A DNA stretch of 64,000 nucleotides from Burkholderia anthina. Lineage in GTDB: Bacteria > Pseudomonadota > Gammaproteobacteria > Burkholderiales > Burkholderiaceae. The stretch is taken from positions 33,414 through 97,413 of the forward strand of contig NZ_CABVLY010000027.1 of NCBI RefSeq assembly GCF_902498995.1, read 5' to 3'. The first letter of the stretch is position 1. Each line of letters starts with the position of its first letter. Shown here one piece after another: positions 35,144 through 44,171 of this stretch. The notes under the pieces are model-generated. The model worked only from the letters and a program-made list of their open reading frames with translations, made no database searches and had not been told where the DNA came from. A program made the translations under genes and the position numbers.

Positions 35144-36613
35144 ATGAGCACTGTTCAGGAAACCCTGGCACTGAAAGATCCGTCGCTGTTCCGCCAGCAG
35201 GCGTACGTCAACGGCGAATGGCAAGGCGCGGCGAACGGCGAGTCGTTCGACGTCCGCAACCCGGCAACCGGCGGCCTGCTCGGCACCGTGCCGGCGATGG
35301 GCACCGCCGAGACGCGTCACGCGATCGAAGCCGCGAACGCCGCATGGCCGGCGTGGCGCAAGAAGACCGCGAAGGAACGCGCGGTCATCCTGCGCAAGTG
35401 GCACGACCTGATGATGGAAAACGCCGACGACCTCGCGCTGATCCTGACGACCGAGCAAGGCAAGTCGCTGGCCGAAGCGAAGGGCGAGATCGGCTACGCG
35501 GCCTCGTTCCTCGAGTGGTTCGCGGAAGAAGGCAAGCGCGTGTACGGCGACACGATCCCGACGCCGGCGAGCGACAAGCGCATCGTCGTCACGAAGGAAG
35601 CGATCGGCGTGTGCGCGGCGATCACGCCGTGGAACTTCCCGGCGGCGATGATCACCCGCAAGGTCGGCCCGGCGCTCGCGGCAGGCTGCCCGATCGTCGT
35701 GAAGCCGGCGGAAGCGACGCCGTTCTCCGCGCTCGCGATGGCCGTGCTGGCCGAGCGCGCGGGCGTGCCGGCCGGCGTGTTCAGCGTCGTCACGGGCGAC
35801 CCGAAGGCGATCGGCGGCGAACTGACGTCGAACCCGATCGTGCGCAAGCTGTCGTTCACCGGCTCGACGCCGATCGGCCGCCTGCTGATGTCGCAATGCG
35901 CGGCGACGGTCAAGAAGGTGTCGCTGGAGCTCGGCGGCAACGCACCGTTCATCGTGTTCGACGATGCCGATCTCGATGCGGCCGTGCAGGGCGCAATCGC
36001 GTCGAAGTACCGCAACAGCGGCCAGACGTGCGTGTGCACGAACCGCTTCTACGTGCACGAAGCCGTGTACGACCAGTTCGCGCAGAAGCTCGCGGCGGCG
36101 GTCGGCCAGTTGAAGGTCGGCCGCGGCACGGAGCCGGGCGTCACGCAAGGCCCGCTGATCAACGAAGCGGCCGTGCTGAAGGTCGAGGCGCACATCGAGG
36201 ACGCGCTCGCGAAGGGCGCGACCGTCGTGACCGGCGGCAAGCGTCACGCGCTCGGCCACGGCTTCTTCGAGCCGACCGTGCTGACGGGCGTCACGCCGGC
36301 GATGAAGGTCGCGAAGGAAGAGACGTTCGGGCCGCTCGCGCCGCTGTTCAAGTTCAGCAGCGACGACGAGGTGATCGGCCTCGCGAACGATACCGAGTTC
36401 GGTCTCGCCGCGTATTTCTACAGCCGCGACATCGGTCGCGTGTGGAAGGTCGCCGAAGCGCTCGAATACGGGATGGTCGGCGTGAACACCGGCCTGATCT
36501 CGAACGAAGTCGCGCCGTTCGGCGGCGTCAAGCAATCGGGCCTCGGCCGCGAAGGCTCGCACTACGGCATCGACGACTACGTCGTGATCAAGTACCTCTG
36601 CCTGGCCGTCTGA
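35144..36613 (+). CDS. gabD: succinate-semialdehyde dehydrogenase (NAD(P)+)
   Basis: GabD oxidises succinate semialdehyde to succinate, finishing GABA breakdown into the TCA cycle. The 489-residue aldehyde dehydrogenase has cofactor-site I-T-P-W-N-F-P and F-T-G-S-T-P-I-G-R, general-base Glu in L-E-L-G-G-N-A-P, and nucleophile Cys in N-S-G-Q-T-C-V-C-T-N. The paired cysteines (C-V-C) at the active site are typical of redox-sensitive GabD. Start at M-S-T-V-Q-E-T-L; the frame upstream crosses the terminator. Confidence 0.95.
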   Translation: MSTVQETLALKDPSLFRQQAYVNGEWQGAANGESFDVRNPATGGLLGTVPAMGTAETRHAIEAANAAWPAWRKKTAKERAVILRKWHDLMMENADDLALILTTEQGKSLAEAKGEIGYAASFLEWFAEEGKRVYGDTIPTPASDKRIVVTKEAIGVCAAITPWNFPAAMITRKVGPALAAGCPIVVKPAEATPFSALAMAVLAERAGVPAGVFSVVTGDPKAIGGELTSNPIVRKLSFTGSTPIGRLLMSQCAATVKKVSLELGGNAPFIVFDDADLDAAVQGAIASKYRNSGQTCVCTNRFYVHEAVYDQFAQKLAAAVGQLKVGRGTEPGVTQGPLINEAAVLKVEAHIEDALAKGATVVTGGKRHALGHGFFEPTVLTGVTPAMKVAKEETFGPLAPLFKFSSDDEVIGLANDTEFGLAAYFYSRDIGRVWKVAEALEYGMVGVNTGLISNEVAPFGGVKQSGLGREGSHYGIDDYVVIKYLCLAV

Positions 36614-36621
36614 CGGTTCGC

Positions 36622-36674
36622 GGCCTGTCGCATCCGTGACAGGCCCTGACCGCCCGGCCGGAACCGGGCGGTCA
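36622..36674 (+). terminator. two tandem GC hairpins after gabD
   Basis: GGCCTGTC-N8-GACAGGCC and TGACCGCCCGG-N6-CCGGGCGGTCA follow one another within 60 bases of the gabD stop. Both stems are perfect. There is no T-run, so they may act as a Rho-assisted end or protect the mRNA 3' end. Confidence 0.55.
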
Positions 36675-37238
36675 CGACGCGGGCCGGCGGCCCTCTCCGT
36701 CGCGCCCGCATCGTCTTCCTGTTCCCCAATACGTTCGCTACGTCTCGGTGAGACGTACGCCGCCTGAAACGCTTGATCTCCGCATCGCCCCATCCCGCTT
36801 TAATCTCGCCGCCGCGTGTTCGACATATGTCTCCTGCAGCAAATCCGGCAAGGTGCCTGACGAATCCCGGGATGCACCCAAGCATGGGTGGTTTACCAGG
36901 AAATCCCGTCCACGCTCCTCAATAGCTGTTCCGTTGCCATTCGGTCAGCATTCGCATTTCGCAGAGATCTGGGCGGGGGCGCCGGCCCGCTGGCGCGTCA
37001 AGGCCCGAATGAACCCGCGATAGCGGAACCATAGTCCGCTATCGGACGAAATTCGTCCGTTGCATTGCGCGAGGCGTAAGCCGCCCGCGAACTTCGGTGA
37101 CAGTTCGTTCCGCGCCTCTCCAGAGCATGATCCTACGCGGAGCCGTCCAGTACATTCCAATTCCGAAAGGAGCCTGGCAGTCTCGGGGGTGTCGGTTCGG
37201 TCGATCCTTGCAAAGGAAAGGCATTTTAGGGCATTGAC
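36675..37238. other. non-coding stretch between gabD and the transposase gene
   Basis: No open frame here has a ribosome site or recognisable family. The stretch carries two adjoining palindromes (37019-37059) and probably one end of the insertion element; the element's terminal repeats could not be identified by eye. Confidence 0.5.
37019..37059. repeat. two abutting palindromes
   Basis: GATAGCGGA-N7-TCCGCTATC (37019-37043) and CGGACGAA-a-TTCGTCCG (37043-37059) share one base. Both are perfect. They could be an operator pair, a hairpin used by a mobile element, or a remnant of a lost regulatory region. Confidence 0.5.
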
Positions 37239-38546
37239 TCAAGTTCCATGAGTCTTCGCAAAGCTCCAAACATCGCCGTACAACGGTTTGGTTTCGACGG
37301 CCACCCGATTCATCATGGCGTCGCGCGCCTGGCGTACCTGACGTGCCACTTCGATGTCGGTCATGTTGCGCGCCTGTTCGAGCAACAGTTCGAGCGTGAT
37401 TCCCGGGCGCAAATAGCGGTTGGCGTGCGCAAGGCTGGCGAGCTTTTCGAGCGGTGTCTGGACGTCCTGATGCCGGTGTATTCGCCGCAGCCGGCCCGGT
37501 TTTCGCGGGTCCGGCACTTCGGTGCCGAACAGACACGGCCGATGGAAATTCAGGAACGGATTCAGCAGGTCTTCGCAGAACGCGTTGAACTGCACGGCCC
37601 GCTCGGCGGGGATATAGGCGTAACCGAATTGCCGACGTACCACTGCGCCGTTCTTGGCCTCGGCCAGCGCATTGTCGTTGCAGCAGCGCGGCCGCGAGCG
37701 CGTGAAGTCGATGCGCGCCTGCTCAAGCATGGCGGCCACCTCGTAGTTGATGTATTCGGAACCGCCGTCCGAATGAAATCCCAGAATCTCGAACGGGAAC
37801 TGCGCCAGCATCGCGCTCAGCGTGGGCAGCATGTGTTCGCGCCTGAGCGTCGGTACGGTGGCCACCACCTGCCATTGCGTGACGCAGTCGACTGCATTGA
37901 TGTGATAGACGCTCCAGCGGCCGCGGAAGTCGCCCTGATGCACGCTGTCGATGCGGATGAAGCCCGGCCGGTTCTCGGGCGTCGGGGCCCGTCGAACAGC
38001 GATGGCGGCTGCCCTCGAATCCGCTCGCGTGCGCGTGCGAACCGTATGGCGGCCCTGATACTTGGCCGAGCGGCGCAGATTATAGAGATGTGATGACGAC
38101 AGGTGCTGCAGCCGTACGAACCGTTGGTCGCCATAGACCTGATACATGCGCCGCAACACGGCCACCATGGCGGGGCCCGAAAGACGGCCGTACTCGCGCT
38201 CGGCCTCGGCCAGCGCATCCAGATCGGCCTCCGTATATCGCCTGGCGAACGCGTTCGAAGGTGCGCTTTTGGGACGAATCAGCGTCTTGAAATGCAACCA
38301 GCGCCACACCAGTCTCGTGACATGCGCACGGCTGAAGCCACTGAAGCGGCGCAAGTAGCGCAGCACCAGCCCCCGGTCATCACGTTTGAGTTCGCGGTAG
38401 CTCAAGCGCGCCAGAACCGACACGATCCACGCACAACGCGCTGGCGCGTTGGCCGCAGGCGTGAAATCCAGCGTCTGTATGCCGTCGAGTACGGCGCGCA
38501 CCTGTTCGGGGGTGCGGATTCTTGTTTCGTCCAAGTCGATGATCAT
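37239..38546 (-). CDS. DDE transposase with integrase (rve) core
   Basis: This 435-residue transposase has an N-terminal helix-turn-helix region (residues about 45-130) and an RNase-H-like integrase core. Candidate catalytic residues are in F-I-R-I-D-S-V-H-Q-G-D, F-H-S-D-G-G-S-E-Y-I-N and N-A-L-A-E-A-K-N-G (D, D, E). The start is ATG 38546; a TTG five codons earlier is in frame. The reading frame is intact. I could not define terminal inverted repeats or a target duplication, so the IS family is not named. It marks the left border of the lower-GC island holding the membrane protein and YD-repeat protein. Confidence 0.82.
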   Translation of the reverse strand: MIIDLDETRIRTPEQVRAVLDGIQTLDFTPAANAPARCAWIVSVLARLSYRELKRDDRGLVLRYLRRFSGFSRAHVTRLVWRWLHFKTLIRPKSAPSNAFARRYTEADLDALAEAEREYGRLSGPAMVAVLRRMYQVYGDQRFVRLQHLSSSHLYNLRRSAKYQGRHTVRTRTRADSRAAAIAVRRAPTPENRPGFIRIDSVHQGDFRGRWSVYHINAVDCVTQWQVVATVPTLRREHMLPTLSAMLAQFPFEILGFHSDGGSEYINYEVAAMLEQARIDFTRSRPRCCNDNALAEAKNGAVVRRQFGYAYIPAERAVQFNAFCEDLLNPFLNFHRPCLFGTEVPDPRKPGRLRRIHRHQDVQTPLEKLASLAHANRYLRPGITLELLLEQARNMTDIEVARQVRQARDAMMNRVAVETKPLYGDVWSFAKTHGT

Positions 38547-38904
38547 CCGACAGATGATCAACCATCCCCAACAGCCTGCCGCCCATCGGCAGTCAACACC
38601 CGGTGCGTTTCCTTCGCTCCAGGCTCATCGCCCGCTGGAAACGCGCGGCTACAGGCTCATTTGCCATTGGACAGTGCTGTCCCATAAAGGACTACGAATT
38701 TTCGTAATCGTCCGATTTCCATTCCGGGTTCAATCTTCTAATGTGGATGCCACGACATCATTGAACACGCACCATGACAAATAATAAATGTCTGAATTCG
38801 ACTCAAAGATATAGCAAAACCGATCAGAAGCCTGCCGGCTCACACCTTACCAATTCAATTGCCCGGTCATTCCAAATCATTCGACACGGACTCGGATAGA
38901 AAAA
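38547..38904. other. low-GC leader between transposase and membrane-protein gene
   Basis: No gene is seen. GC falls sharply after about 38690. Short symmetries are present (GGACAG-tg-CTGTCC near 38670; TACGAA-tt-TTCGTA at 38693-38706). The promoter of the toxin-like unit should lie here, probably in the AT-rich 38700-38880 part, but no pair of hexamers stands out. Confidence 0.4.
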
Positions 38905-39486
38905 ATGCAAAGAAAAGCCACGAAATCCAGCCGTGACCTACATCGATCGACCGACCTCATCAACTGGATCAGCAGTCGAGAGATGATCCTGATATTTTCA
39001 GTCAGCGCGAGCATCGTAATTTTTTCATCAGACACCGTACTGTCTACTCACCCGCCTCTCGCAGCCTTCGTTGCAGCGATGACGCAATACTTTCCAGAGA
39101 TTGGACACTATCAGGCCAGATCCCGATTCCCGGAAGTCACCGGCCTTTATTTCTCCATCATGCTTTTCATCACGCCAGCAGTTCTAGTTCAAATGATCCG
39201 TACTCGAATGCACGTATTGTCAGATATGCGGGCGCGACAAAAGCGACATCCGGTCAAATGGTTAATTTCATCAACGTTAATCATATCATTATTAATTTCA
39301 TGTTTATATATTTTAATAAATCACAACAACGGTATTCAACTACCCGGCATGCCAATTGATCAATCAAAGTTCGCATTAACTGCATCCGGTTGGATTTTCG
39401 CAGGGGGAGCGATATGGGGAAGCATCGGCTTACTAATTAACTTATCAATGGCCTTTCTTAAATACACAAACAAGGAGGATGCATGA
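38905..39486 (+). CDS. four-helix inner-membrane protein, candidate immunity protein
   Basis: This 193-residue protein has four predicted membrane segments (about 27-46, 77-98, 120-140 and 157-186) and a basic N-terminus. No family is recognised. Its codon use is AT-rich, unlike the surrounding genome. Its stop overlaps the start of the next gene (ATGA), so translation is coupled. Immunity proteins of pore-forming colicins are small inner-membrane proteins with three or four helices, so by size, topology and partner this could protect the producer. That is inference from architecture. A peptide exporter or anchoring subunit for the next protein are alternatives. Confidence 0.65.
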   Translation: MQRKATKSSRDLHRSTDLINWISSREMILIFSVSASIVIFSSDTVLSTHPPLAAFVAAMTQYFPEIGHYQARSRFPEVTGLYFSIMLFITPAVLVQMIRTRMHVLSDMRARQKRHPVKWLISSTLIISLLISCLYILINHNNGIQLPGMPIDQSKFALTASGWIFAGGAIWGSIGLLINLSMAFLKYTNKEDA

Positions 39487-42059
39487 GCAGTTCAAAAGAA
39501 TTTGACGAAATGATGCAAGGCACCATCCAGGAAACGATCATTGCATACGCAAGCAAGCTCTCCGAAAGAGCCGGGAGCGCGCTCCGTGCGAGCTACGATG
39601 ACGTGCTACGCATGGCCCAAGCAAGTGCAGATCGCGCGAGTATCGCCAAATCATTGTTGGCAAATCTTGACACGTTGAACACTGCAACGTATCGGGAATT
39701 GAGTGCTATCGATCAGGATCGACTCTCAGCCTCATTAAAGAATCAAGTAAACGAGTACAAGTCAGCCTTATCTCGATCAGATGGATTTTTTTCCACCGCA
39801 GCACAGACAAAAAATATTGCCACCGCCTTCACGACATTAGGAAAACATCTTGGCTCGCTAGTAAGCGCCATCGACCTCGTTACGACACTTGCGGATCGAA
39901 ATGCGACCGAATACACGGTGGGAGAAAAGGCCTTCGCTGTCGGAGCTGGCATGCTTACTGGAGCAGCAATTGCCATCATTACGACTTCCACGGCGGTAGC
40001 CATCTTTGTCGCGGTTCTTACAGGTATCGCCTCAAAGTTCGCATGGGAAGCATACGCGAAGTCCATTGGCATGCCATCCGATCATTCACCACCATTCTGG
40101 AAATCGTTAGCCGCAATTCTTGGACTCCATGCCGATATTGTCGCAACATCAGAAGCACCGCCGGCGATCCAACGCTACCTTCCTTCCGGCGGCTCCGGAA
40201 CGCTTCTCAAGATATATGACGATCTGGCCGCCTACTCGTCGACATCGCCGACTCATACCGTAATCGCTGCACAACTACAGCTTGATCGCTGGGAAATCAG
40301 CACGTACTTCCCCGACGACTTCCTGGCAGGAAAACTCAATTCCAACCAACAGGGCGCTCCGATCGAGCAATTCATTTACATGTCTTCCGGAGCATTCAAG
40401 AAGCAGAAATTCGATCCATCATCTGAGCGACTGCTAGAAGAACAACATTTCAACTCGAGCGCAGCGCTACTCGAACAGAACGAATACCGATACGATGCAA
40501 GCGGCAATCGTCAAAGCATCACGACGCGCGACGCGAACAATAAGGTCACACAAGTCTCCCATCTCGATCCTTCACAGCAAGTAAAATGGATCGAAACATA
40601 CAACTACGACGAAAAAGGCAACTTGACCTCCATCGTCAAGAGCGATGCCAACGGTGTGCCGATCACGGACACCGAAGCAGGCACGCCCTCCGGACCCACG
40701 GTACCGCCAAGCGGAATCCGCTCGGTCATCGACGGCCGTGACGCAATCGGACGCACGACACACGTCACTCATTTCAATTCGCGCGGTGCAAACATTGGTG
40801 CCGAATCGCTTACCTATGATGTCGCGGGCAGGATCGTGTCGTTTCGCCTGGACAGCGCGACTTATACGGATCAAACGGCCTATTCGACGACGGCGCCAGC
40901 CAGTGGCGGCTACTACTACAAAGCGCTCTGGAATCCGGACGGCACGCTCGGTGCCATGCTGGTAAATACCCCGGAAAATACATCGTATCCCGTTATCGAC
41001 TTGACGTACCGTGATGACGGTAGCCGGACCATGGCGTTCCGCTCTCCGGACGGAAGACCGCTAATGAGTGCGAGCTTCGACACGGAGGGCCGCTTCACAT
41101 CGTCCCGCCCTGCGGGAAGTCAGGCCCGCGTCGACTATGCGTCTCTGTCCAACGGTGAATACACGCTTACGAAGTACGACGATTCGAATCGGCTTACACA
41201 GATTGTTCATTACCGCTCCAACGGGACGGAAGTTTCCGTCACCTCATTCCGGTTCGGGCAGGACGGTTCACCTGAGAGTAAAACGGTGCTTCAGTACGCA
41301 AGAGATGCCGCAGGCTTTCGACAATCGACAACATATGACAACCGAGAGCGAGTCATTGAACGAGCGAAGATCGGCGACGGGAACGTCAAGGTGGAGGTCG
41401 AGCAGTATCGCTACAACGCCGATGGGAGCCGTGACGTCTATCGAACGGACGGGATGGGAAACATGTTGGCAACGGAGCACTACAATGCACAGGATCTGAA
41501 GCAAAGCAGTACCATTCAATTCCGCGACGCCCAAGGGCGCCTGCACGTCAAGATCACCAACGCAAACGGTCGATTTTTCGACGCCACTCACGCCAACTCG
41601 GATCCTCGTTCGCCTATCGTCGAACAAAACTGGCTGGACGATGCCGACCAATTGCATGTCCGTGTGCCAAACGGAAACGGATTTCGAGAAACATTCAACA
41701 GTCGGAAGTTCGGGCGCGTCCTTCTCACTCAGTTGAAGCCTGGTGGTGACGTCTACGCCCTGATCATGTACGGATTCACGATCTTGCCTCCCGGAGCGGC
41801 AGCCATCAATTTCAACATCGAATCGATCAGTCTTGCCGATTTGCAACGACTGCCGCCCGGTGTGACACTCCCGTCCGCACCCAACCTCGACACCAGCCCA
41901 TTCCTCGGAGCAGGTGGAACCGGGAAATGGGCGGGCGTCAGTATCGGCTTCGGTACGGACATACAGTGGTCGCACTCCCCGCAGCACAGCGATACCCCGG
42001 ATTTCGTCATCACACTTCCAAATGGAATCAAACCCAAAGATGTGATCGGAAACTGGTAG
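39483..42059 (+). CDS. large protein with N-terminal colicin-like hydrophobic hairpin and C-terminal YD-repeat-like region, candidate toxin
   Basis: This 858-residue protein has no signal peptide. Residues 1-140 are helical and amphipathic. Residues 151-183 form one uninterrupted Gly/Ala/Ile/Val hydrophobic stretch long enough for a membrane hairpin, flanked by charged helices, as in the pore domain of colicins. Residues about 320-720 carry degenerate YD/RHS-like beta repeats (Y-R-Y-D-A-S-G-N-R, Y-N-Y-D-E-K-G-N-L, L-T-Y-D-V-A-G-R-I, Y-R-Y-N-A-D-G-S-R). The last 100 residues are Gly/Pro-rich and unrecognised. AAGGAGG precedes the start, which overlaps the membrane-protein gene. RHS toxins normally carry the toxic part at the C-terminus; here the membrane-active part is first. 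GC is low compared with neighbours. Confidence 0.7.
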   Translation: MSSSKEFDEMMQGTIQETIIAYASKLSERAGSALRASYDDVLRMAQASADRASIAKSLLANLDTLNTATYRELSAIDQDRLSASLKNQVNEYKSALSRSDGFFSTAAQTKNIATAFTTLGKHLGSLVSAIDLVTTLADRNATEYTVGEKAFAVGAGMLTGAAIAIITTSTAVAIFVAVLTGIASKFAWEAYAKSIGMPSDHSPPFWKSLAAILGLHADIVATSEAPPAIQRYLPSGGSGTLLKIYDDLAAYSSTSPTHTVIAAQLQLDRWEISTYFPDDFLAGKLNSNQQGAPIEQFIYMSSGAFKKQKFDPSSERLLEEQHFNSSAALLEQNEYRYDASGNRQSITTRDANNKVTQVSHLDPSQQVKWIETYNYDEKGNLTSIVKSDANGVPITDTEAGTPSGPTVPPSGIRSVIDGRDAIGRTTHVTHFNSRGANIGAESLTYDVAGRIVSFRLDSATYTDQTAYSTTAPASGGYYYKALWNPDGTLGAMLVNTPENTSYPVIDLTYRDDGSRTMAFRSPDGRPLMSASFDTEGRFTSSRPAGSQARVDYASLSNGEYTLTKYDDSNRLTQIVHYRSNGTEVSVTSFRFGQDGSPESKTVLQYARDAAGFRQSTTYDNRERVIERAKIGDGNVKVEVEQYRYNADGSRDVYRTDGMGNMLATEHYNAQDLKQSSTIQFRDAQGRLHVKITNANGRFFDATHANSDPRSPIVEQNWLDDADQLHVRVPNGNGFRETFNSRKFGRVLLTQLKPGGDVYALIMYGFTILPPGAAAINFNIESISLADLQRLPPGVTLPSAPNLDTSPFLGAGGTGKWAGVSIGFGTDIQWSHSPQHSDTPDFVITLPNGIKPKDVIGNW

Positions 42060-42160
42060 TTGCCCATCACGGCGGCGCAGAGATACGGTGCCGCAAGGCG
42101 TTCACCAATCCAATCTGTAGCAGAAGACGCCTGCCGGGGTAGTTCATGCATCAGTCAGAA

Positions 42161-42197
42161 CGTGTCATCCCCGCGCTTTTTGCGCTGGGATGACACG
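42161..42197. terminator. long near-perfect stem-loop between convergent genes
   Basis: CGTGTCATCCC and GGGATGACACG pair over 11 bp, then a C/T mismatch, then GCGC pairs with GCGC around a TTTTT loop. It sits between the convergent YD-repeat gene and the chemoreceptor gene, 60-100 bases from each stop. It lacks a trailing T-run; it could still end transcription on both strands or be a small mobile hairpin. Confidence 0.55.
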
Positions 42198-42256
42198 CCG
42201 CTCAACGCAGCGAGACAGCATCGCCAAACGCCAGAAGGGCCGGCGCCACTGTCAGA

Positions 42257-43801
42257 TCATCTGAACACGTTCACCGCATCCACCAACCGCGTCGCCTGCT
42301 GCTTCAGGCTCTCCGACGCCGCCGTGCTCTGCTCGACCAGCGCCGCGTTCTGCTGCGTGATGTTGTCCAGATGCACGACCGCCTGATCGACCTGCGCGAC
42401 GCCCGTGCTCTGCTCGGCCGTCGACGAGCTGATTTCCGCGATCAGGTCCGACACGCGCTTCACCTGCGTGACGATGTCTTCCATCGTCTTGCCCGCGCCA
42501 TCGACGATCCGCGCGCCCGATTCGACCCGCTCGACGCTCGCGCCGATCAGCGTCTTGATCTCCTTCGCCGCATTCGCACTGCGCTGCGCAAGCGCCCGCA
42601 CTTCACCCGCGACCACCGCGAAACCGCGCCCCTGATCGCCCGCACGCGCCGCTTCGACCGCCGCGTTCAGCGCGAGGATGTTGGTCTGGAATGCGATCCC
42701 GTCGATCACGCCGATGATGTCGGCGATCTTGCGCGAGCTGCCGGTGATGTCGTTCATCGTCGTGACGACTTCGCTCACCGCCTGCCCGCCGCGCTCGGCC
42801 GCTTCGCTCGCGGACACCGACAACTGGTTCGCCTGCAACGCCGTCTCCGCATTGCTCGACACCGTGGCCGTCATCTCGGCCATCGACGCCGCGGTTTGCT
42901 GCACGCTGGTCGACGCCTGTTCGGTGCGTGCGCTCAGGTCGTTGTTGCCCTGCGCGATCTCGTTGCTCGCGCGCTGCACGTTGAGCACCTGCTCGCTGAC
43001 GTCGTCGACGAGCCAGCGGAACATCAGCCCGAGCTGGTTGATCGTGCGCAGCGTCATGCCGATCTCGTCGACGCGGTTCATCGCGACGCCGGTACGGCTT
43101 TCGCCGGTCGCGACGCGCAACGCCTGGTCGCGCAACTGCATCAGCGGACGCGCGATCTGCGCATCGAGCCACAGCCCGGCCGCGATCGCCACCCCGGCCG
43201 TCGCGGCGGTAAATGCCGCAAGGCCGCCGCCGGTCAACCCGCATGCCCAGCCCGCGCCGACGACGGCCGGCGCCAGCACGCACAGCGTCGAATGCAGCCG
43301 CGCACGCACCGACATCGTCTGGAACAGCGATGCGACGCGCATCAGCCCGCCCCGGACGATCAGGCCCTTGTGGAAACGGCGGTTGCCGGCCTTGCCTTCG
43401 CGGAACGCGCGGTACAGCGCGTCGGCCGCCGCGATCTCGTCGCGCGACGCCTTGGTGCGCACCGACATGTAGCCGGTCGGCTGCCCGTTGCGCATGACCG
43501 GCACCGTATTCGAACGCACCCAGTAGTGGTCACCGTTCTTGCGGCGGTTCTTCACGAGCGCGGTCCACGGCTCGCCGTTCTTCAGCGTCGCCCACATGTC
43601 GGCGAACGCCTCCTTCGGCATGTCCGGGTGCCGCACGACGTTGTGCGGCTGACCTTCGATCTCCTCGGGGGAAAATCCGCTGACCTGAATGAATGCGGCG
43701 TTCGCGTACTTGATGTAGCTGTCCGCGTCGGTGGTCGACATCAGCGTCGCGTCGTCCGGAAAATCGAATTCGCGTTGCGTGACAGGCTGGTTATTGCGCA
43801 T
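42257..43801 (-). CDS. Aer-like methyl-accepting chemotaxis protein (PAS-HAMP-MCP), copy 1
   Basis: This chemoreceptor (514 residues) has an N-terminal PAS domain (residues about 10-120, Y-I-K-Y-A-N-A-A-F, G-Q-P-H-N-V-V-R-H-P-D-M-P), which in Aer holds FAD to sense redox state. Next come a membrane region near 185-215, a HAMP segment, and the signalling hairpin E-I-K-T-L-I-G-A-S with core D-G-I-A-F-Q-T-N-I-L-A-L-N-A-A-V-E-A-A-R-A-G. It should drive energy taxis through CheW/CheA. A FliA-type promoter lies about 100 bases upstream. It is almost identical to the receptor encoded next to it. Start M-R-N-N-Q-P-V-T-Q is shared by both copies. Confidence 0.92.
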   Translation of the reverse strand: MRNNQPVTQREFDFPDDATLMSTTDADSYIKYANAAFIQVSGFSPEEIEGQPHNVVRHPDMPKEAFADMWATLKNGEPWTALVKNRRKNGDHYWVRSNTVPVMRNGQPTGYMSVRTKASRDEIAAADALYRAFREGKAGNRRFHKGLIVRGGLMRVASLFQTMSVRARLHSTLCVLAPAVVGAGWACGLTGGGLAAFTAATAGVAIAAGLWLDAQIARPLMQLRDQALRVATGESRTGVAMNRVDEIGMTLRTINQLGLMFRWLVDDVSEQVLNVQRASNEIAQGNNDLSARTEQASTSVQQTAASMAEMTATVSSNAETALQANQLSVSASEAAERGGQAVSEVVTTMNDITGSSRKIADIIGVIDGIAFQTNILALNAAVEAARAGDQGRGFAVVAGEVRALAQRSANAAKEIKTLIGASVERVESGARIVDGAGKTMEDIVTQVKRVSDLIAEISSSTAEQSTGVAQVDQAVVHLDNITQQNAALVEQSTAASESLKQQATRLVDAVNVFR

Positions 43802-44171
43802 GGTATGGAGTCCCGTGTTGCGGATCTTGCGTCCGCCTGTGGATGGATGCGAGACCGTACGCATCGCGGGCGACCCGCATGCGTTCGATCAGACTCCTGC
43901 GCTTTCGGCAAATCTGGCGAAAACATTATGCCGACCGCGGGTAAATATGCATTAATCGTTCATCGCCTTGATTTAGCCGAACACTTTGTTTATACGTGAA
44001 TCAAATACTCAGTTTTATCAAGCATTTGCACGCCAATCATCTGAACATTCAGGGCAATTCATTCGACCGGATTCGCGAATAAATCCGGCTTGATGCATTC
44101 GAATCCGATCGAACCGGAAAGAGATTTCGCCGCCTCGTCGCGACGGGATACGCAAGCACGCGCCCCGGCGA
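43802..44171. other. intergenic region between the two chemoreceptor genes
   Basis: It contains the FliA-type promoter of copy 1 (43902-43928), an AT-rich stretch around 43940-44060, and a small stem CCGGATT-N8-AATCCGG (44067-44088) that may end the copy 2 transcript. No gene is seen. Confidence 0.55.
43902..43928 (-). promoter_or_regulatory. sigma-28 (FliA) promoter for chemoreceptor copy 1
   Basis: On the minus strand TAATGTTT-N11-GCCGAAAG fits the flagellar consensus TAAAGTTT-N11-GCCGATAA with three mismatches and exact spacing. Transcription would start about 95 bases before the coding start. Confidence 0.75.

Noticed and set aside
37140..38700. Terminal inverted repeats of the insertion element (TGTCGG-type at left, TGTCCA-type at right)
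   Set aside because: Only a few bases match, and no target-site duplication could be found, so the element's ends are not claimed.
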